The translations under genes and the position numbers were made by a program. Positions 1-7,159 of a stretch of 21,861 bases of DNA are shown piece after piece (position 1 is the first letter of the stretch; every line of letters starts with the position of its first letter). The stretch is from a virus, in IMG/VR virus record IMGVR_UViG_3300035698_017765, positions 1 through 21,861 of that record; one strand, 5' to 3'. Under the pieces are notes generated by a model. The model saw only the letters and a program-made list of their open reading frames with translations. It did not search any database and was not told the origin of the DNA.

Positions 1-735
1 ACATCTTATTATAAGCTAGAGATAAAAGCCTGGCAGTTGAAAAATTACAGAAAGTATTTCGACCCCAAAGATATAATGGTAGAGAAAAAGATAATTTGCA
101 TCAGCTATAAGTGGCAATACGAAGACACGGTACATACTTTGGATTGGCGAAATGGTGAAAAAGAAATGCTAAAGAAGTTCATTAAGATAATCGGAGAATC
201 AGACGAGGCAATAGGCCACAATGGAGACCGCTTTGATCTTCGCTTCCTTCGCACCAGATGCCTCGCTAATGGCGTATTGATGTTTCCTACTTATAGAACG
301 TTAGACACGCTTAAAAAGGCCCGTGAGTCGTTTAGCTTTGCGTCCAATAAACTAGACTACTTAGGTACATTTATGGGTGTGGGTGGAAAAGAGGAACATG
401 ATGGTTTCGAAATGTGGGAGCGAATATGTGAAGAGGGAAGCGAAGAAGATTTACTGAAAATGATTTCCTATTGTGAAAGGGATGTCACTTTACTGGAAGA
501 CGTGTTCTTTATTATGAGTCCGTTTATTACGCATAACAATAACTTTGCTGTCCTAACGGGGGGTGATAAATGGGATTGTCCTGAATGTGCTAGCCAAGAT
601 GTTGAGATGTATAAAACGTACTCTACTCCACTTGGAATTATTCGAAGGAATATGAAATGTAATAACTGTAAGAAACAATATAAAATTAGTAATAAAAACT
701 ACATGGGATTCTTAGAGAATCAAATGAAAAACTAA
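1..735 (+). CDS. DEDDy 3'-5' exonuclease-like protein with C-terminal zinc ribbon (5' end outside window)
   Basis: The frame is open from base 1, so the gene starts upstream; 244 codons are visible. The first visible residues (TSYYKLEIKAW) look like what follows the 'DIET' Exo I motif of RNase H-fold exonucleases, so the first catalytic Asp/Glu pair probably lies just outside. An Exo II-like motif HNGDRFD is at visible residues 73-79 and an Exo III-like YCERD at 157-161, which fits the DEDDy (DnaQ / family-B polymerase proofreading / YprB-like) group. No polymerase domain follows. The last ~50 residues carry CPEC (193-196) and CNNC (220-223), a four-cysteine zinc ribbon that could bind nucleic acid. 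It ends 89 bases before the portal gene. The role (replication, recombination or genome processing) is not shown by the sequence. The first in-window start-like codon (TTG at 37) is not believed to be the true start. Confidence 0.75.
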   Translation, partial: TSYYKLEIKAWQLKNYRKYFDPKDIMVEKKIICISYKWQYEDTVHTLDWRNGEKEMLKKFIKIIGESDEAIGHNGDRFDLRFLRTRCLANGVLMFPTYRTLDTLKKARESFSFASNKLDYLGTFMGVGGKEEHDGFEMWERICEEGSEEDLLKMISYCERDVTLLEDVFFIMSPFITHNNNFAVLTGGDKWDCPECASQDVEMYKTYSTPLGIIRRNMKCNNCKKQYKISNKNYMGFLENQMKN

Positions 736-824
736 ATAAACTTTACAAAAGTACATTAAAAATGTTCTATTTTAGGTAGTATGCCTACTAATAACAGTAA
801 AAATATAAGGAATAATTTAAAATT
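736..824 (+). promoter_or_regulatory. Non-coding gap before portal; candidate late promoter
   Basis: This is the only gap near 90 bases before the long run of coupled structural genes. A TTTACA at 742-747 (5 of 6 matches to TTGACA) is followed after 17 bases by TTCTAT (765-770, only 3 of 6 matches to TATAAT), so a sigma-70-type promoter is possible but weak. A short imperfect inverted repeat, TAGG..CCTA, lies at 773-787. AAGGA at 807-811 is a poorly spaced ribosome site for the portal ATG at 825. The location argues for a transcription start more than the motifs do. Confidence 0.25.
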
Positions 825-2225
825 ATGGAGCAGATTAAAGGTAAGAGTCCAAATAAGATATTAGCGGTAATGTCTGCTATAGCGAATCGGTTTGCAACAG
901 CTAATCGAATGGGAAAGCAGTACGGGGGTGATAGGGACGTGTATGAGGCACTTGGGTACCCCACAACCATTAATTTTGATGACTATGCTGCAAAGTATGC
1001 CCGTCAGGATATGGCTAAGGCTATTATTAATCGTCCTATCCAATATACTTGGAAGGGCCCACTACTTTTAGAAGAGAATGGGGATGAGAAGAAAACTGCT
1101 TTTGAAAATACGTGGGCAGAATTAGAGAAAAATCTGAAAATAAAGGAAAAGTTTATTCGGTTAGACAAACTCTCTAGTATTGGGCAATATGGAGTTCTCT
1201 TGCTTGGGTTTGATGATGTTAAGAAAACGGATGACTTTACTAAGGCTGTTGCACAAGGAAAAAGAAAACTTCTTTATATCAATCCATTGGCTCAGGATTC
1301 TGCTCAGATTAATACCTATGTTTCTGATCCTGGTGATCCCAGGTATGGTAATGTAGAAACATATAGGATTTCTCTTACTAAACCCGGAGATAAAGGAAAT
1401 ATTGATTTCATAGCACATCATAGTAGGGTGTTACACGTAGCGGGGGAGTTACTTGAAAATGACATAGAGGGTGTTCCTGTGTTACAGGCGGTGTATAATC
1501 GATTAATGGACTTGGAGAAATTAACAGGTGGTTCCGCTGAGATGTTTTGGCGTGGAGCACGTCCCGGATACCAAGGTATTGTTGATAAGGATGCTGCACT
1601 TACTACAACAGTGGAAGATGGTTTACAAGATCAAATGGATGAGTATGAGCATAATCTTAGAAGGATGATACTCAATCAAGGAGTAGAATTTAAAGCATTG
1701 GAATCTCAAGTCAGTGAACCCACGGCACACGTAGAGGTTCAATTGCAGATGATTTCAGCTGTAACCGGAATTCCGAAAAGAATTCTTGTTGGAAGTGAGC
1801 GTGGGGAACTTGCTTCTTCACAAGATGAGACAGGGTGGTTAAATTTGATTCAAACACGAAGAGAAGAGTATGCAGTTGCAAAAATAATCAGACCTTTTGT
1901 GGAGACTTTACAGGCTTTTGGGATTTTACCTACTGTTGAGTTTGAAATTGCTTGGGCAGATTTATTCTCACCTAGTTTAAAAGATAAAGCGGATATTGGT
2001 AAAACAAGAGCATCTGCTTTGCGTGAATACGGCACAAATCCAATGTTATCAGCCATTGTTACTCCAGAAGCATTCTTTGAGTTCTTCTTAGGGTTAGAAG
2101 GGAAGCAAGTCAAGCGGATTAAGGAGATGACGGATGCTGAGTTATTTGAAGAGATTAGAGAATCACAATTAAATCCACCTTCACTGCCAGCTGCAGGAGA
2201 AGGAGGAGAGGGGACACAGGAATGA
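825..2225 (+). CDS. Phage portal protein (DUF1073 type)
   Basis: The portal forms the twelve-subunit ring at the capsid vertex through which DNA is packaged and to which connector and tail attach. The 466-aa length is normal. The N-terminal region (YAAKYARQDMAKAIINRP, then TWKGP) and the later 'SSIGQYGVLLLGFDD' stretch read like the DUF1073/Phage_portal family. The central region (residues ~210-330, including 'SAEMFWRGARPGYQG' and 'AVTGIPKRILVGSERGELAS') fits the portal wing/stem/clip pattern in which a conserved 'GIP...LxG' segment precedes the crown. The C-terminus is Pro/Gly-rich and acidic. It is first in a coupled gene string, and its TGA overlaps the next ATG. Position directly ahead of a Mu gpF-like protein supports the call. 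The family call is by recognition only. Confidence 0.9.
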   Translation: MEQIKGKSPNKILAVMSAIANRFATANRMGKQYGGDRDVYEALGYPTTINFDDYAAKYARQDMAKAIINRPIQYTWKGPLLLEENGDEKKTAFENTWAELEKNLKIKEKFIRLDKLSSIGQYGVLLLGFDDVKKTDDFTKAVAQGKRKLLYINPLAQDSAQINTYVSDPGDPRYGNVETYRISLTKPGDKGNIDFIAHHSRVLHVAGELLENDIEGVPVLQAVYNRLMDLEKLTGGSAEMFWRGARPGYQGIVDKDAALTTTVEDGLQDQMDEYEHNLRRMILNQGVEFKALESQVSEPTAHVEVQLQMISAVTGIPKRILVGSERGELASSQDETGWLNLIQTRREEYAVAKIIRPFVETLQAFGILPTVEFEIAWADLFSPSLKDKADIGKTRASALREYGTNPMLSAIVTPEAFFEFFLGLEGKQVKRIKEMTDAELFEEIRESQLNPPSLPAAGEGGEGTQE

Positions 2226-2440
2226 CATCAATATCGAATCAATCCGGAATAGTACAAGAATTTGTAAAGTCGTTGGGATTAGATCCTAAAAAGATTTACA
2301 AACTCACGCTTACAATTGCTGTAGGACATACTGTTCAAATTGAAACGACATCATTCGTATTTCATGATGATTTAAAAAAGACTGTAGAAGTAATTGAAAA
2401 ATATGAATTGTACGCAAAAGAAGTAGAAAAAGATGTGTGA
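2222..2440 (+). CDS. Small protein of unknown function between portal and minor head protein
   Basis: This is a 72-aa reading frame whose ATG overlaps the portal stop (ATGA), so it should be translated by reinitiation. It has no recognised domain, signal peptide or membrane segment. The sequence is soluble and mixed alpha/beta in character: a short N-terminal helix-like part (GIVQEFVKSLGLDPKK), a beta-like middle (IYKLTLTIAVGHTVQIETTS) and a charged helix-like end. It overlaps the following gene by 8 bases. Its place in the head block suggests a small virion or assembly protein, but that is inference from context. Confidence 0.7.
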   Translation: MTSISNQSGIVQEFVKSLGLDPKKIYKLTLTIAVGHTVQIETTSFVFHDDLKKTVEVIEKYELYAKEVEKDV

Positions 2441-3869
2441 TATTTGTGGAACATATAACCATATGGTGCCCTTGACTAATGTCCAGATAAATGCTTATGA
2501 TCCTACGCACACGACTACGCTGAGAAATGCGTTTGTGCGTGATATGAATAGAAGGTTCCGGGAATTAACTAAGGTTATTAAACAAACTATTGTAGATAAG
2601 GATTGTTTTGGGTTATCTACTGAGACTTACCAAATGGAACCTTCAGGGCATAGGGCATTTGATTTCCCAAGGACCTCAGATAAGATAGATGGTTTCATGG
2701 AGTGGTTAAATGAACAAGTAGATAAAGGAATTTTAGAATATCGATATGCAGCAAGAATAGGAGATTCAATTGAGGCTGCATGGACAAACATATATATTTA
2801 TGACTCATATAAAAGAGGAGTTATTAGAGCGAGGTACGAACTCAATAAAGCTGGGTATGATGTACCCACTGTCCCACAGTCAGGAGGGATTAGTGCTGTC
2901 TTATCAGCTCCGTTTCACGTTGACCGGGTTGGCTACTTATACACTCGTGTATTCTCAGATTTAAAAGGAATCACAAAGGCAATGGATACCCAAATAAGTC
3001 GTGTATTAGGACAAGGACTTGTGGATGGTGATAATCCATTACTTCTTGCACGGAAGCTCATGTCTACCATTAATGGAAGTGGTATGGGAGAATTAGGGAT
3101 TACGGATACACTAGGGAGATTTATTCCTGCTAAACGTAGAGCACAGATGCTTGCACGGACTGAAATAATTAGAGCACATCATGCAGCCAATATGCAGGAA
3201 TATAAGAATTGGGGGGCAGAGGGGATTTCGGTTATAGCCGAGTTTGTTACTGCAGGAGACTCACGAGTATGTCCAGAATGCGCTGGTTATCATGGGAATA
3301 GGTATAGTTTAGAGGAAGCGGAGTGGATGATTCCCGTCCACCCAAATTGCTTTATTACACCACAAATTCCAATATATACTTCTAAGGGTTGGAAGCATAT
3401 TGGGGACATTAAAGTTGGTGATATGGTGTTGACACATAAGCATAGGTTTAGAAAAGTCACAGAATTAATTAGAACAGCCAAGCAATCTCCAAATGTTGTT
3501 AAGTTTAAGATGAAAGGTAATATGCACCTGACAATGACGGAGGGCCATCCTGTTCTTGTACTTCAGGAGTATGATAGTATTCCTTCTTGGAAATTAGCAA
3601 AAAATTGCACTTTGGATGATTGGATTGTACTATTAGAGAATGAACAAAGTTCTATTCCTTGTAAGATTGAGTCCATTAAAACATGGAAAGTTGCAAAACC
3701 AAAAATGCTTTATAATTTTAGTGTAGAAGAGGATGAATCTTATATAGCAAAAGGAATGGTGGTTCATAATTGCCGGTGTATTGTAATTCCAGTATCCTCT
3801 ACAAATACAAGAGCACGAAGGTGGAATGATTTAGATGCAGTTCAATCAGGAGAATTACCATTAATATGA
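2433..3869 (+). CDS. Mu gpF-like minor head (head morphogenesis) protein precursor, interrupted by an intein
   Basis: The product is a minor capsid/head morphogenesis protein of the Mu gpF / SPP1 gp7 family, associated with the portal during head assembly. The precursor is 478 aa. Residues ~50-300 form the head protein domain, ending in the family's cysteine signature: CPEC at 280-283 and, after splicing, HPN|CRC followed by IVIPV. Codons 306-446 are a mini-intein inserted exactly between the N and C of HPNCRC. Removing it leaves a 337-aa protein, normal for the family, with the zinc-binding-like motif restored. The ATG at 2433 overlaps the preceding gene by 8 bases; ATG 2463 (residue 11) is an alternative. 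The stop overlaps the next ATG (ATGA). Activity of the spliced or unspliced form is not known. Confidence 0.92.
   Translation: MCDICGTYNHMVPLTNVQINAYDPTHTTTLRNAFVRDMNRRFRELTKVIKQTIVDKDCFGLSTETYQMEPSGHRAFDFPRTSDKIDGFMEWLNEQVDKGILEYRYAARIGDSIEAAWTNIYIYDSYKRGVIRARYELNKAGYDVPTVPQSGGISAVLSAPFHVDRVGYLYTRVFSDLKGITKAMDTQISRVLGQGLVDGDNPLLLARKLMSTINGSGMGELGITDTLGRFIPAKRRAQMLARTEIIRAHHAANMQEYKNWGAEGISVIAEFVTAGDSRVCPECAGYHGNRYSLEEAEWMIPVHPNCFITPQIPIYTSKGWKHIGDIKVGDMVLTHKHRFRKVTELIRTAKQSPNVVKFKMKGNMHLTMTEGHPVLVLQEYDSIPSWKLAKNCTLDDWIVLLENEQSSIPCKIESIKTWKVAKPKMLYNFSVEEDESYIAKGMVVHNCRCIVIPVSSTNTRARRWNDLDAVQSGELPLI
3348..3770 (+). other. Mini-intein (Hint domain, 141 aa) within the minor head protein gene
   Basis: The block begins with Cys1 (codon 306, CFITPQIPIYTSKGW) and the N-terminal splicing pattern 'IGDIKVGDMVLT'. 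Block B is TEGHPV, giving the conserved T-x-x-H at intein residues 64-67. The C-terminal blocks read LYNFSVEEDESYIAKG and then MVVHN, ending in His140-Asn141, followed by Cys+1 of the extein. These are all the catalytic positions of a class 1 intein: Cys1, block B Thr/His, penultimate His, terminal Asn, +1 Cys. At 141 aa there is no room for a homing endonuclease, so it is a mini-intein. A non-splicing Hint domain is less likely because excision precisely restores the HPNCRC motif of the gpF family. Confidence 0.92.
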
Positions 3870-4576
3870 CAATAACAATACCATATTATAACAATCCTAA
3901 GATGCTTGAAAAGCAGATGGAGTATTGGTCTGTTTATCCAAGGGGGGTTTGGAAGAACTTAAAGGTAATTATTGTAGATGATGGTAGTAAGTATCCTGCA
4001 AAGGATGTATTAACAGGGGAACTTCCTTTAGATATTGAATTATATCGGATACGGGAGAACATTCCCTGGAACCATGGAGGTGCAAGAAACTTAGCTTTTT
4101 ATCAAGCAGACCCTGGCTGGTGTATAATGACGGATATGGATCATTGTATTCCCGCAGAGAGTTTAAAAGTGTTATTAAAAAAAGAATTGAATCCAAATAG
4201 AGCGTATTTGATGGCTCGAAAAGAACGAATGCTTGACAGCTCGTTAATGCCCTTAGGGAGGCATATTGATAGTTACATACTGACACGGGAGTTATATTGG
4301 AAAATAGGGGGGTTTAACGAAGATTTCAGCGGGTATTGGAATGGAGTAAGTAGATTGTTTCGTAAGCAACTCGGAAAACCACAAATATTAGAAGATGTTT
4401 TCTTACATCGGTATAATAGTAATGTAGTAAAAGATGCGAATGTATCTGAGTGGGGAAGAGGTGGAAGTGAGTATGATATTAAGAATAATAAGGAATTGTT
4501 TGTAAGGTTTAATAAGCAATTAAGAAAATATACTCCAGAGAAATCATTAAGGTTTTCTTGGGGAAGAGAGATATGA
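3866..4576 (+). CDS. GT2-like glycosyltransferase (GT-A fold)
   Basis: A 236-aa cytoplasmic, soluble enzyme predicted to transfer a sugar from a nucleotide-sugar donor. It opens with a TITIPYYNNPKML strand/loop typical of family 2 enzymes, followed by VIIVDDGS at 34-41 (nucleotide-binding), NHGGARNLAF (69-78), the metal-binding D-x-D at 90-92 (TDMDH), and GGFNEDFSGYW at 148-158. That last motif resembles the 'GGFDEDF' acceptor motif of galactosyltransferase-type enzymes. There is no membrane segment. Its ATG overlaps the minor head stop and its stop overlaps the next ATG, so it is embedded in the head operon with a methyltransferase as partner. Donor and acceptor cannot be read from the sequence. 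Confidence 0.85.
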   Translation: MTITIPYYNNPKMLEKQMEYWSVYPRGVWKNLKVIIVDDGSKYPAKDVLTGELPLDIELYRIRENIPWNHGGARNLAFYQADPGWCIMTDMDHCIPAESLKVLLKKELNPNRAYLMARKERMLDSSLMPLGRHIDSYILTRELYWKIGGFNEDFSGYWNGVSRLFRKQLGKPQILEDVFLHRYNSNVVKDANVSEWGRGGSEYDIKNNKELFVRFNKQLRKYTPEKSLRFSWGREI

Positions 4577-5217
4577 AAGAATTAAAAGACATACCAGCAA
4601 TGACTCCACCTGCGGTTCACGAGTATCTCGTTGGAATCGGGAATGAGTGGAGTGGGCGCGGAGTAGCAATGGAACTAGGATGTTGGTTAGGAGCCTCATC
4701 TGCCCCATTGCTACACGGGCTGGTACAGGCAGGATATAATAGAAAGTTTTGGGCATTTGATCGATGGCAAGCCAATAAAGGGCAGGTGGAGAAAGCAAAA
4801 GAATTTGGAGTGGTTTTAGAGGATGGTCAAAATACCTTACCTATTTATAAGAAAAATATAGATTCAATTTATGAAGATGCTGTATTTGTAAGGGGCGAAT
4901 TACCATTTGGGTTGCGTTATTTTAAACAAAGAAGTGAACCTATTGAAATTTTGATATTGGATGCACCTAAGCGAAATGAAATATTTGGTAAGTGTATAAA
5001 GGAATTACTTCCATATTGTATTCCGGGAGTAACAATAATTGGATTTTTAGATTACTATTTTTACAATAGGCATAATGAGGATGCACGGTTTAAAGCACCT
5101 ATAGATTTAATAGAACAAAATAGAGATAATTTTACTTTACTAAACCATTGGCCTGAGGAGTGTACTTGTGCATTTTTTAGGTATGAAAAAGAATTGATAT
5201 GGAAACAGCAGAATTAA
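4573..5217 (+). CDS. Class I SAM-dependent methyltransferase-like protein (TylF/Methyltransf_24-like)
   Basis: A 214-aa protein from the ATG at 4573, which overlaps the preceding stop as ATGA; an in-frame TTG at 4558 is less likely. It carries a SAM-binding motif I-like ELGCWLGASS (34-43), an acidic strand end FWAFDRW (59-65), and a late ILILDAPKR / YCIPGVTIIGFLDYY pattern resembling O-methyltransferases related to TylF/MycF and the Methyltransf_24 family. Paired with the GT2-like gene, it may methylate a sugar or a protein-linked glycan. The motif I glycine pattern is somewhat degenerate, so the catalytic call is moderate. It overlaps the protease gene by 19 bases. Confidence 0.7.
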   Translation: MKELKDIPAMTPPAVHEYLVGIGNEWSGRGVAMELGCWLGASSAPLLHGLVQAGYNRKFWAFDRWQANKGQVEKAKEFGVVLEDGQNTLPIYKKNIDSIYEDAVFVRGELPFGLRYFKQRSEPIEILILDAPKRNEIFGKCIKELLPYCIPGVTIIGFLDYYFYNRHNEDARFKAPIDLIEQNRDNFTLLNHWPEECTCAFFRYEKELIWKQQN

Positions 5218-6638
5218 CAACACATGCACAGCGAGTTGCAGAATATGAGGTAAGGGAAGAACAATGGGATGGAAGAACCCATATTGTCGTTCCGGTTATT
5301 ATGATGAAAGAAGGAGTACACTGTGGAAGCCATGGATGTATTTTTCACTCATCTGAAGAATTAAGCAAATTTGCAGAGGCATGGAACGGGGAACCCGTAA
5401 CTATTATGCATCCGGAACAAGAAGGACAAAATGTATCTGCCAATTCTCCAAGGATGCTGGAACAAGCTGTCGGAAAGATATTTAATGCAGTTTACCAAGA
5501 TGGCCTACGGGCAGAAGCTTGGATTGACTTAGCAAAAATAACAGAATCAAGTCCAGAAGCACTTGCTTATATTAGACAGGGGGCAGTGTTGGACGTGAGC
5601 GTTGGTGTTTTCACTGACGAAGAAGCCACACAAGGCGTGTGGAATGATGAATCGTATGTATCTATTGCTAGAAACTACAGACCAGACCACTTGGCACTTT
5701 TGCCCGGAGTGAACGGTGCATGTTCTTGGGCGGACGGTTGTGGGGTACGTACAAATAAGAAAGGAGGAGAAATGAATGACCTTTTAAAATCATTCAAAAC
5801 CCTAAGTAACAAAGGGTATGCGGTATCGCTGATCAATAATGAGGCAGGATATCAGGAAATCTTTAACCTTCTTCAAATTAAGTTGGATTCGATGGACACG
5901 ACTAGTCGGGTGAATTACCTGGAAGAGGTATATCAGGACTACTTCATTTATCGGGTACGCAATCATGAAGGAGGGGGCACTCTTTATAAACGAGGGTATT
6001 CAACGCAGAATAACGAAGTTACTTTTGCTGAAAATCCCGTTGAGGTAAGAAAGTCAGTTTCATATGTCACGATGGAAATGAAAAGGACTAAAACAAATAG
6101 TGATAGTGTTAAAAATGAAAAAGTGAAAACAATGGAGAATGGAAAACTCCCTTGTTGTGAGGCTAAAGTGGATGCTTTGATTGCAAATGTGCAGACAAAG
6201 TTTACAGCTTCAGACAAGGAATGGCTGATGACTCAAGAAGTTACAGTCATAGACAAGCTTGTTCCCAATGCACCCGTTGAGGTGAACGCGGAAGAGGCTG
6301 CTACGGAAGCTGTAACGGTTTTCAAGAGCACCATCAAAACATTGGAAGATGTTGCATCTTTGGTTCCAGAGGAATACAAAGAGCAATGGGAAGCCAGTGC
6401 AGCTCTCTACACTGAGAAACGTGATGGTCTTATTAAGGGAATTCTTGACAATACCAAAGAGGTATGGGAAGAGGACAAACTTAAAGAGATGACCACAAAT
6501 ATGTTGGAGAGTATTTCAAAATCAATCCCAAAAACAGAGAATTACTCTGGCCAAGGTGCGGGGCAAAGTGTCCAAACAAGTAAATCGACTGTGAAGCCGA
6601 TGTTGCCGCCTGGTGTTGGGGAAGTAGATACTAAATAA
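5199..6638 (+). CDS. Prohead protease fused to scaffold-like region (DUF2213 type)
   Basis: The N-terminal ~185 residues match the DUF2213/prohead protease pattern: GVHCGSHG (39-46), AWNGEPVTIMHPE (61-73), VSANSPRMLEQAVGKIFNA (79-97), LDVSVGVFTDE (131-141) and YRPDHLALLPG (160-170). His71, Ser134 and His164 are the likely active-site residues of a herpes-type serine protease fold. Residues ~192-300 and the charged, helix-rich part to 479 look like a fused internal scaffold (the DKEWLMTQEVTVIDKLVP and EEYKEQWEAS stretches). The protease is expected to process scaffold and head proteins during capsid maturation. The start overlaps the methyltransferase gene by 19 bases with no clear SD. A strong internal SD and ATG at 5772 may give a separate scaffold product. 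Confidence 0.85.
   Translation: METAELTTHAQRVAEYEVREEQWDGRTHIVVPVIMMKEGVHCGSHGCIFHSSEELSKFAEAWNGEPVTIMHPEQEGQNVSANSPRMLEQAVGKIFNAVYQDGLRAEAWIDLAKITESSPEALAYIRQGAVLDVSVGVFTDEEATQGVWNDESYVSIARNYRPDHLALLPGVNGACSWADGCGVRTNKKGGEMNDLLKSFKTLSNKGYAVSLINNEAGYQEIFNLLQIKLDSMDTTSRVNYLEEVYQDYFIYRVRNHEGGGTLYKRGYSTQNNEVTFAENPVEVRKSVSYVTMEMKRTKTNSDSVKNEKVKTMENGKLPCCEAKVDALIANVQTKFTASDKEWLMTQEVTVIDKLVPNAPVEVNAEEAATEAVTVFKSTIKTLEDVASLVPEEYKEQWEASAALYTEKRDGLIKGILDNTKEVWEEDKLKEMTTNMLESISKSIPKTENYSGQGAGQSVQTSKSTVKPMLPPGVGEVDTK
5772..6638 (+). CDS. Putative scaffold protein from an internal in-frame start in the protease gene
   Basis: An AAAGGAGG at 5760-5767 sits 4 bases before ATG 5772, which is codon 192 in the frame of the protease/scaffold gene. 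Translation from here would give a 288-aa product lacking the protease domain. The junction falls exactly where the protease signature ends (YRPDHLALLPG, then GACSWADGCGV) and the scaffold-like part begins (MNDLLKSFKTL). Lambda's C/Nu3 gene pair is a known precedent for this arrangement. Against it, the SD lies over Lys-Lys-Gly-Gly-Glu codons and could be incidental, and its spacing is slightly short. Inference only. Confidence 0.5.
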   Translation: MNDLLKSFKTLSNKGYAVSLINNEAGYQEIFNLLQIKLDSMDTTSRVNYLEEVYQDYFIYRVRNHEGGGTLYKRGYSTQNNEVTFAENPVEVRKSVSYVTMEMKRTKTNSDSVKNEKVKTMENGKLPCCEAKVDALIANVQTKFTASDKEWLMTQEVTVIDKLVPNAPVEVNAEEAATEAVTVFKSTIKTLEDVASLVPEEYKEQWEASAALYTEKRDGLIKGILDNTKEVWEEDKLKEMTTNMLESISKSIPKTENYSGQGAGQSVQTSKSTVKPMLPPGVGEVDTK

Positions 6639-6644
6639 TTAATG

Positions 6645-6652
6645 AAAGGAGG
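6645..6652 (+). promoter_or_regulatory. Perfect Shine-Dalgarno for decoration protein
   Basis: AAAGGAGG ends 8 bases before ATG 6661. The block GAAAGGAGGAACAAAA is repeated almost exactly in front of the major capsid gene. The full-consensus site is consistent with high-dose translation. Confidence 0.85.
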
Positions 6653-6660
6653 AACAAAAA

Positions 6661-7143
6661 ATGGCACAAAATTCAATTAGAGTTAAAAATTATCTCAATG
6701 TTGAGGAGGAATTGGTAGCAGTAGCTGGCATTACACCGGGAATGTTGATAGAAGAAACTGCTGCAGGGGAAGTGCAAGTGCACTCAACTTCTGGTGGAAA
6801 TGCAATTCCAATGTTTGCATTGGAAAATGAACTTGAGGGACAAGGCATTACAGATGCTTATGAAGCAGATGATCCTGTACAATGTTGGTTTCCACAGCGC
6901 GGAGATCAAGTATATGCTTATTTAGCAGGTGATGAAACAGCGGTTATTGGAGACTTTTTAGAGTCCGATGGTGCAGGTTCATTAAAAGTACACGTTGCGG
7001 ATGTAGAATCTTTTGAATCTGCTGAAGCGGGATCAATCACAGTGTATCCATTACAAATTGTTGGACAAGCAATGGAAGCTGTTGATTTGAGTGATTCTGA
7101 TAACTTGTCAGCAATTGGCAGAATAATCATTAGAATAGTTTAA
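6661..7143 (+). CDS. Head decoration / capsid cement protein
   Basis: A 160-aa protein immediately upstream of the major capsid gene. It has an acidic, beta-rich composition (LVAVAGITPGMLIEET, AGEVQVHSTSGG, GDQVYAYLAGDETAVIGDFL), as in small decoration/stabilisation proteins that sit on the capsid lattice. The spaced glycine turns and the 'ITPGMLIE' start resemble capsid-cement proteins encoded just before major capsid genes in siphoviruses. It has the same strong SD module as the capsid gene, as expected for a protein needed in hundreds of copies. It has no Lys-rich or membrane features. It could be a plausible carrier for the glycan made by the neighbouring sugar genes, but the sequence does not show this. 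Confidence 0.7.
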   Translation: MAQNSIRVKNYLNVEEELVAVAGITPGMLIEETAAGEVQVHSTSGGNAIPMFALENELEGQGITDAYEADDPVQCWFPQRGDQVYAYLAGDETAVIGDFLESDGAGSLKVHVADVESFESAEAGSITVYPLQIVGQAMEAVDLSDSDNLSAIGRIIIRIV

Positions 7144-7145
7144 AG

Positions 7146-7153
7146 AAAGGAGG
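7146..7153 (+). promoter_or_regulatory. Perfect Shine-Dalgarno for major capsid protein
   Basis: AAAGGAGG ends 6 bases before ATG 7160 and shares the extended GAAAGGAGGAACAAAA block with the decoration gene's leader. It fixes the capsid gene start. Confidence 0.88.
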
Positions 7154-7159
7154 AACAAA

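Noticed and set aside
772-791. Palindrome-like TTAGGTAG..CCTACTAA as an operator
   Set aside because: Only 4-5 contiguous pairs and poor symmetry; not enough to claim a binding site.
788-1599. Several open frames of 60-90 codons on the reverse strand beneath the portal gene
   Set aside because: They lie entirely within a confident + strand gene, have no SD, resemble no known protein, and no other - strand gene exists in the window.
3348-3770. Reading the Hint segment as a polymorphic-toxin or non-splicing Hint domain
   Set aside because: Nothing toxin-like flanks it, all splicing residues including Cys+1 are present, and excision restores the family motif exactly.
4558-4575. TTG start for the first methyltransferase
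   Set aside because: ATG 4573 overlaps the preceding stop as ATGA, the arrangement used by many genes here, and the extra five residues add nothing conserved.
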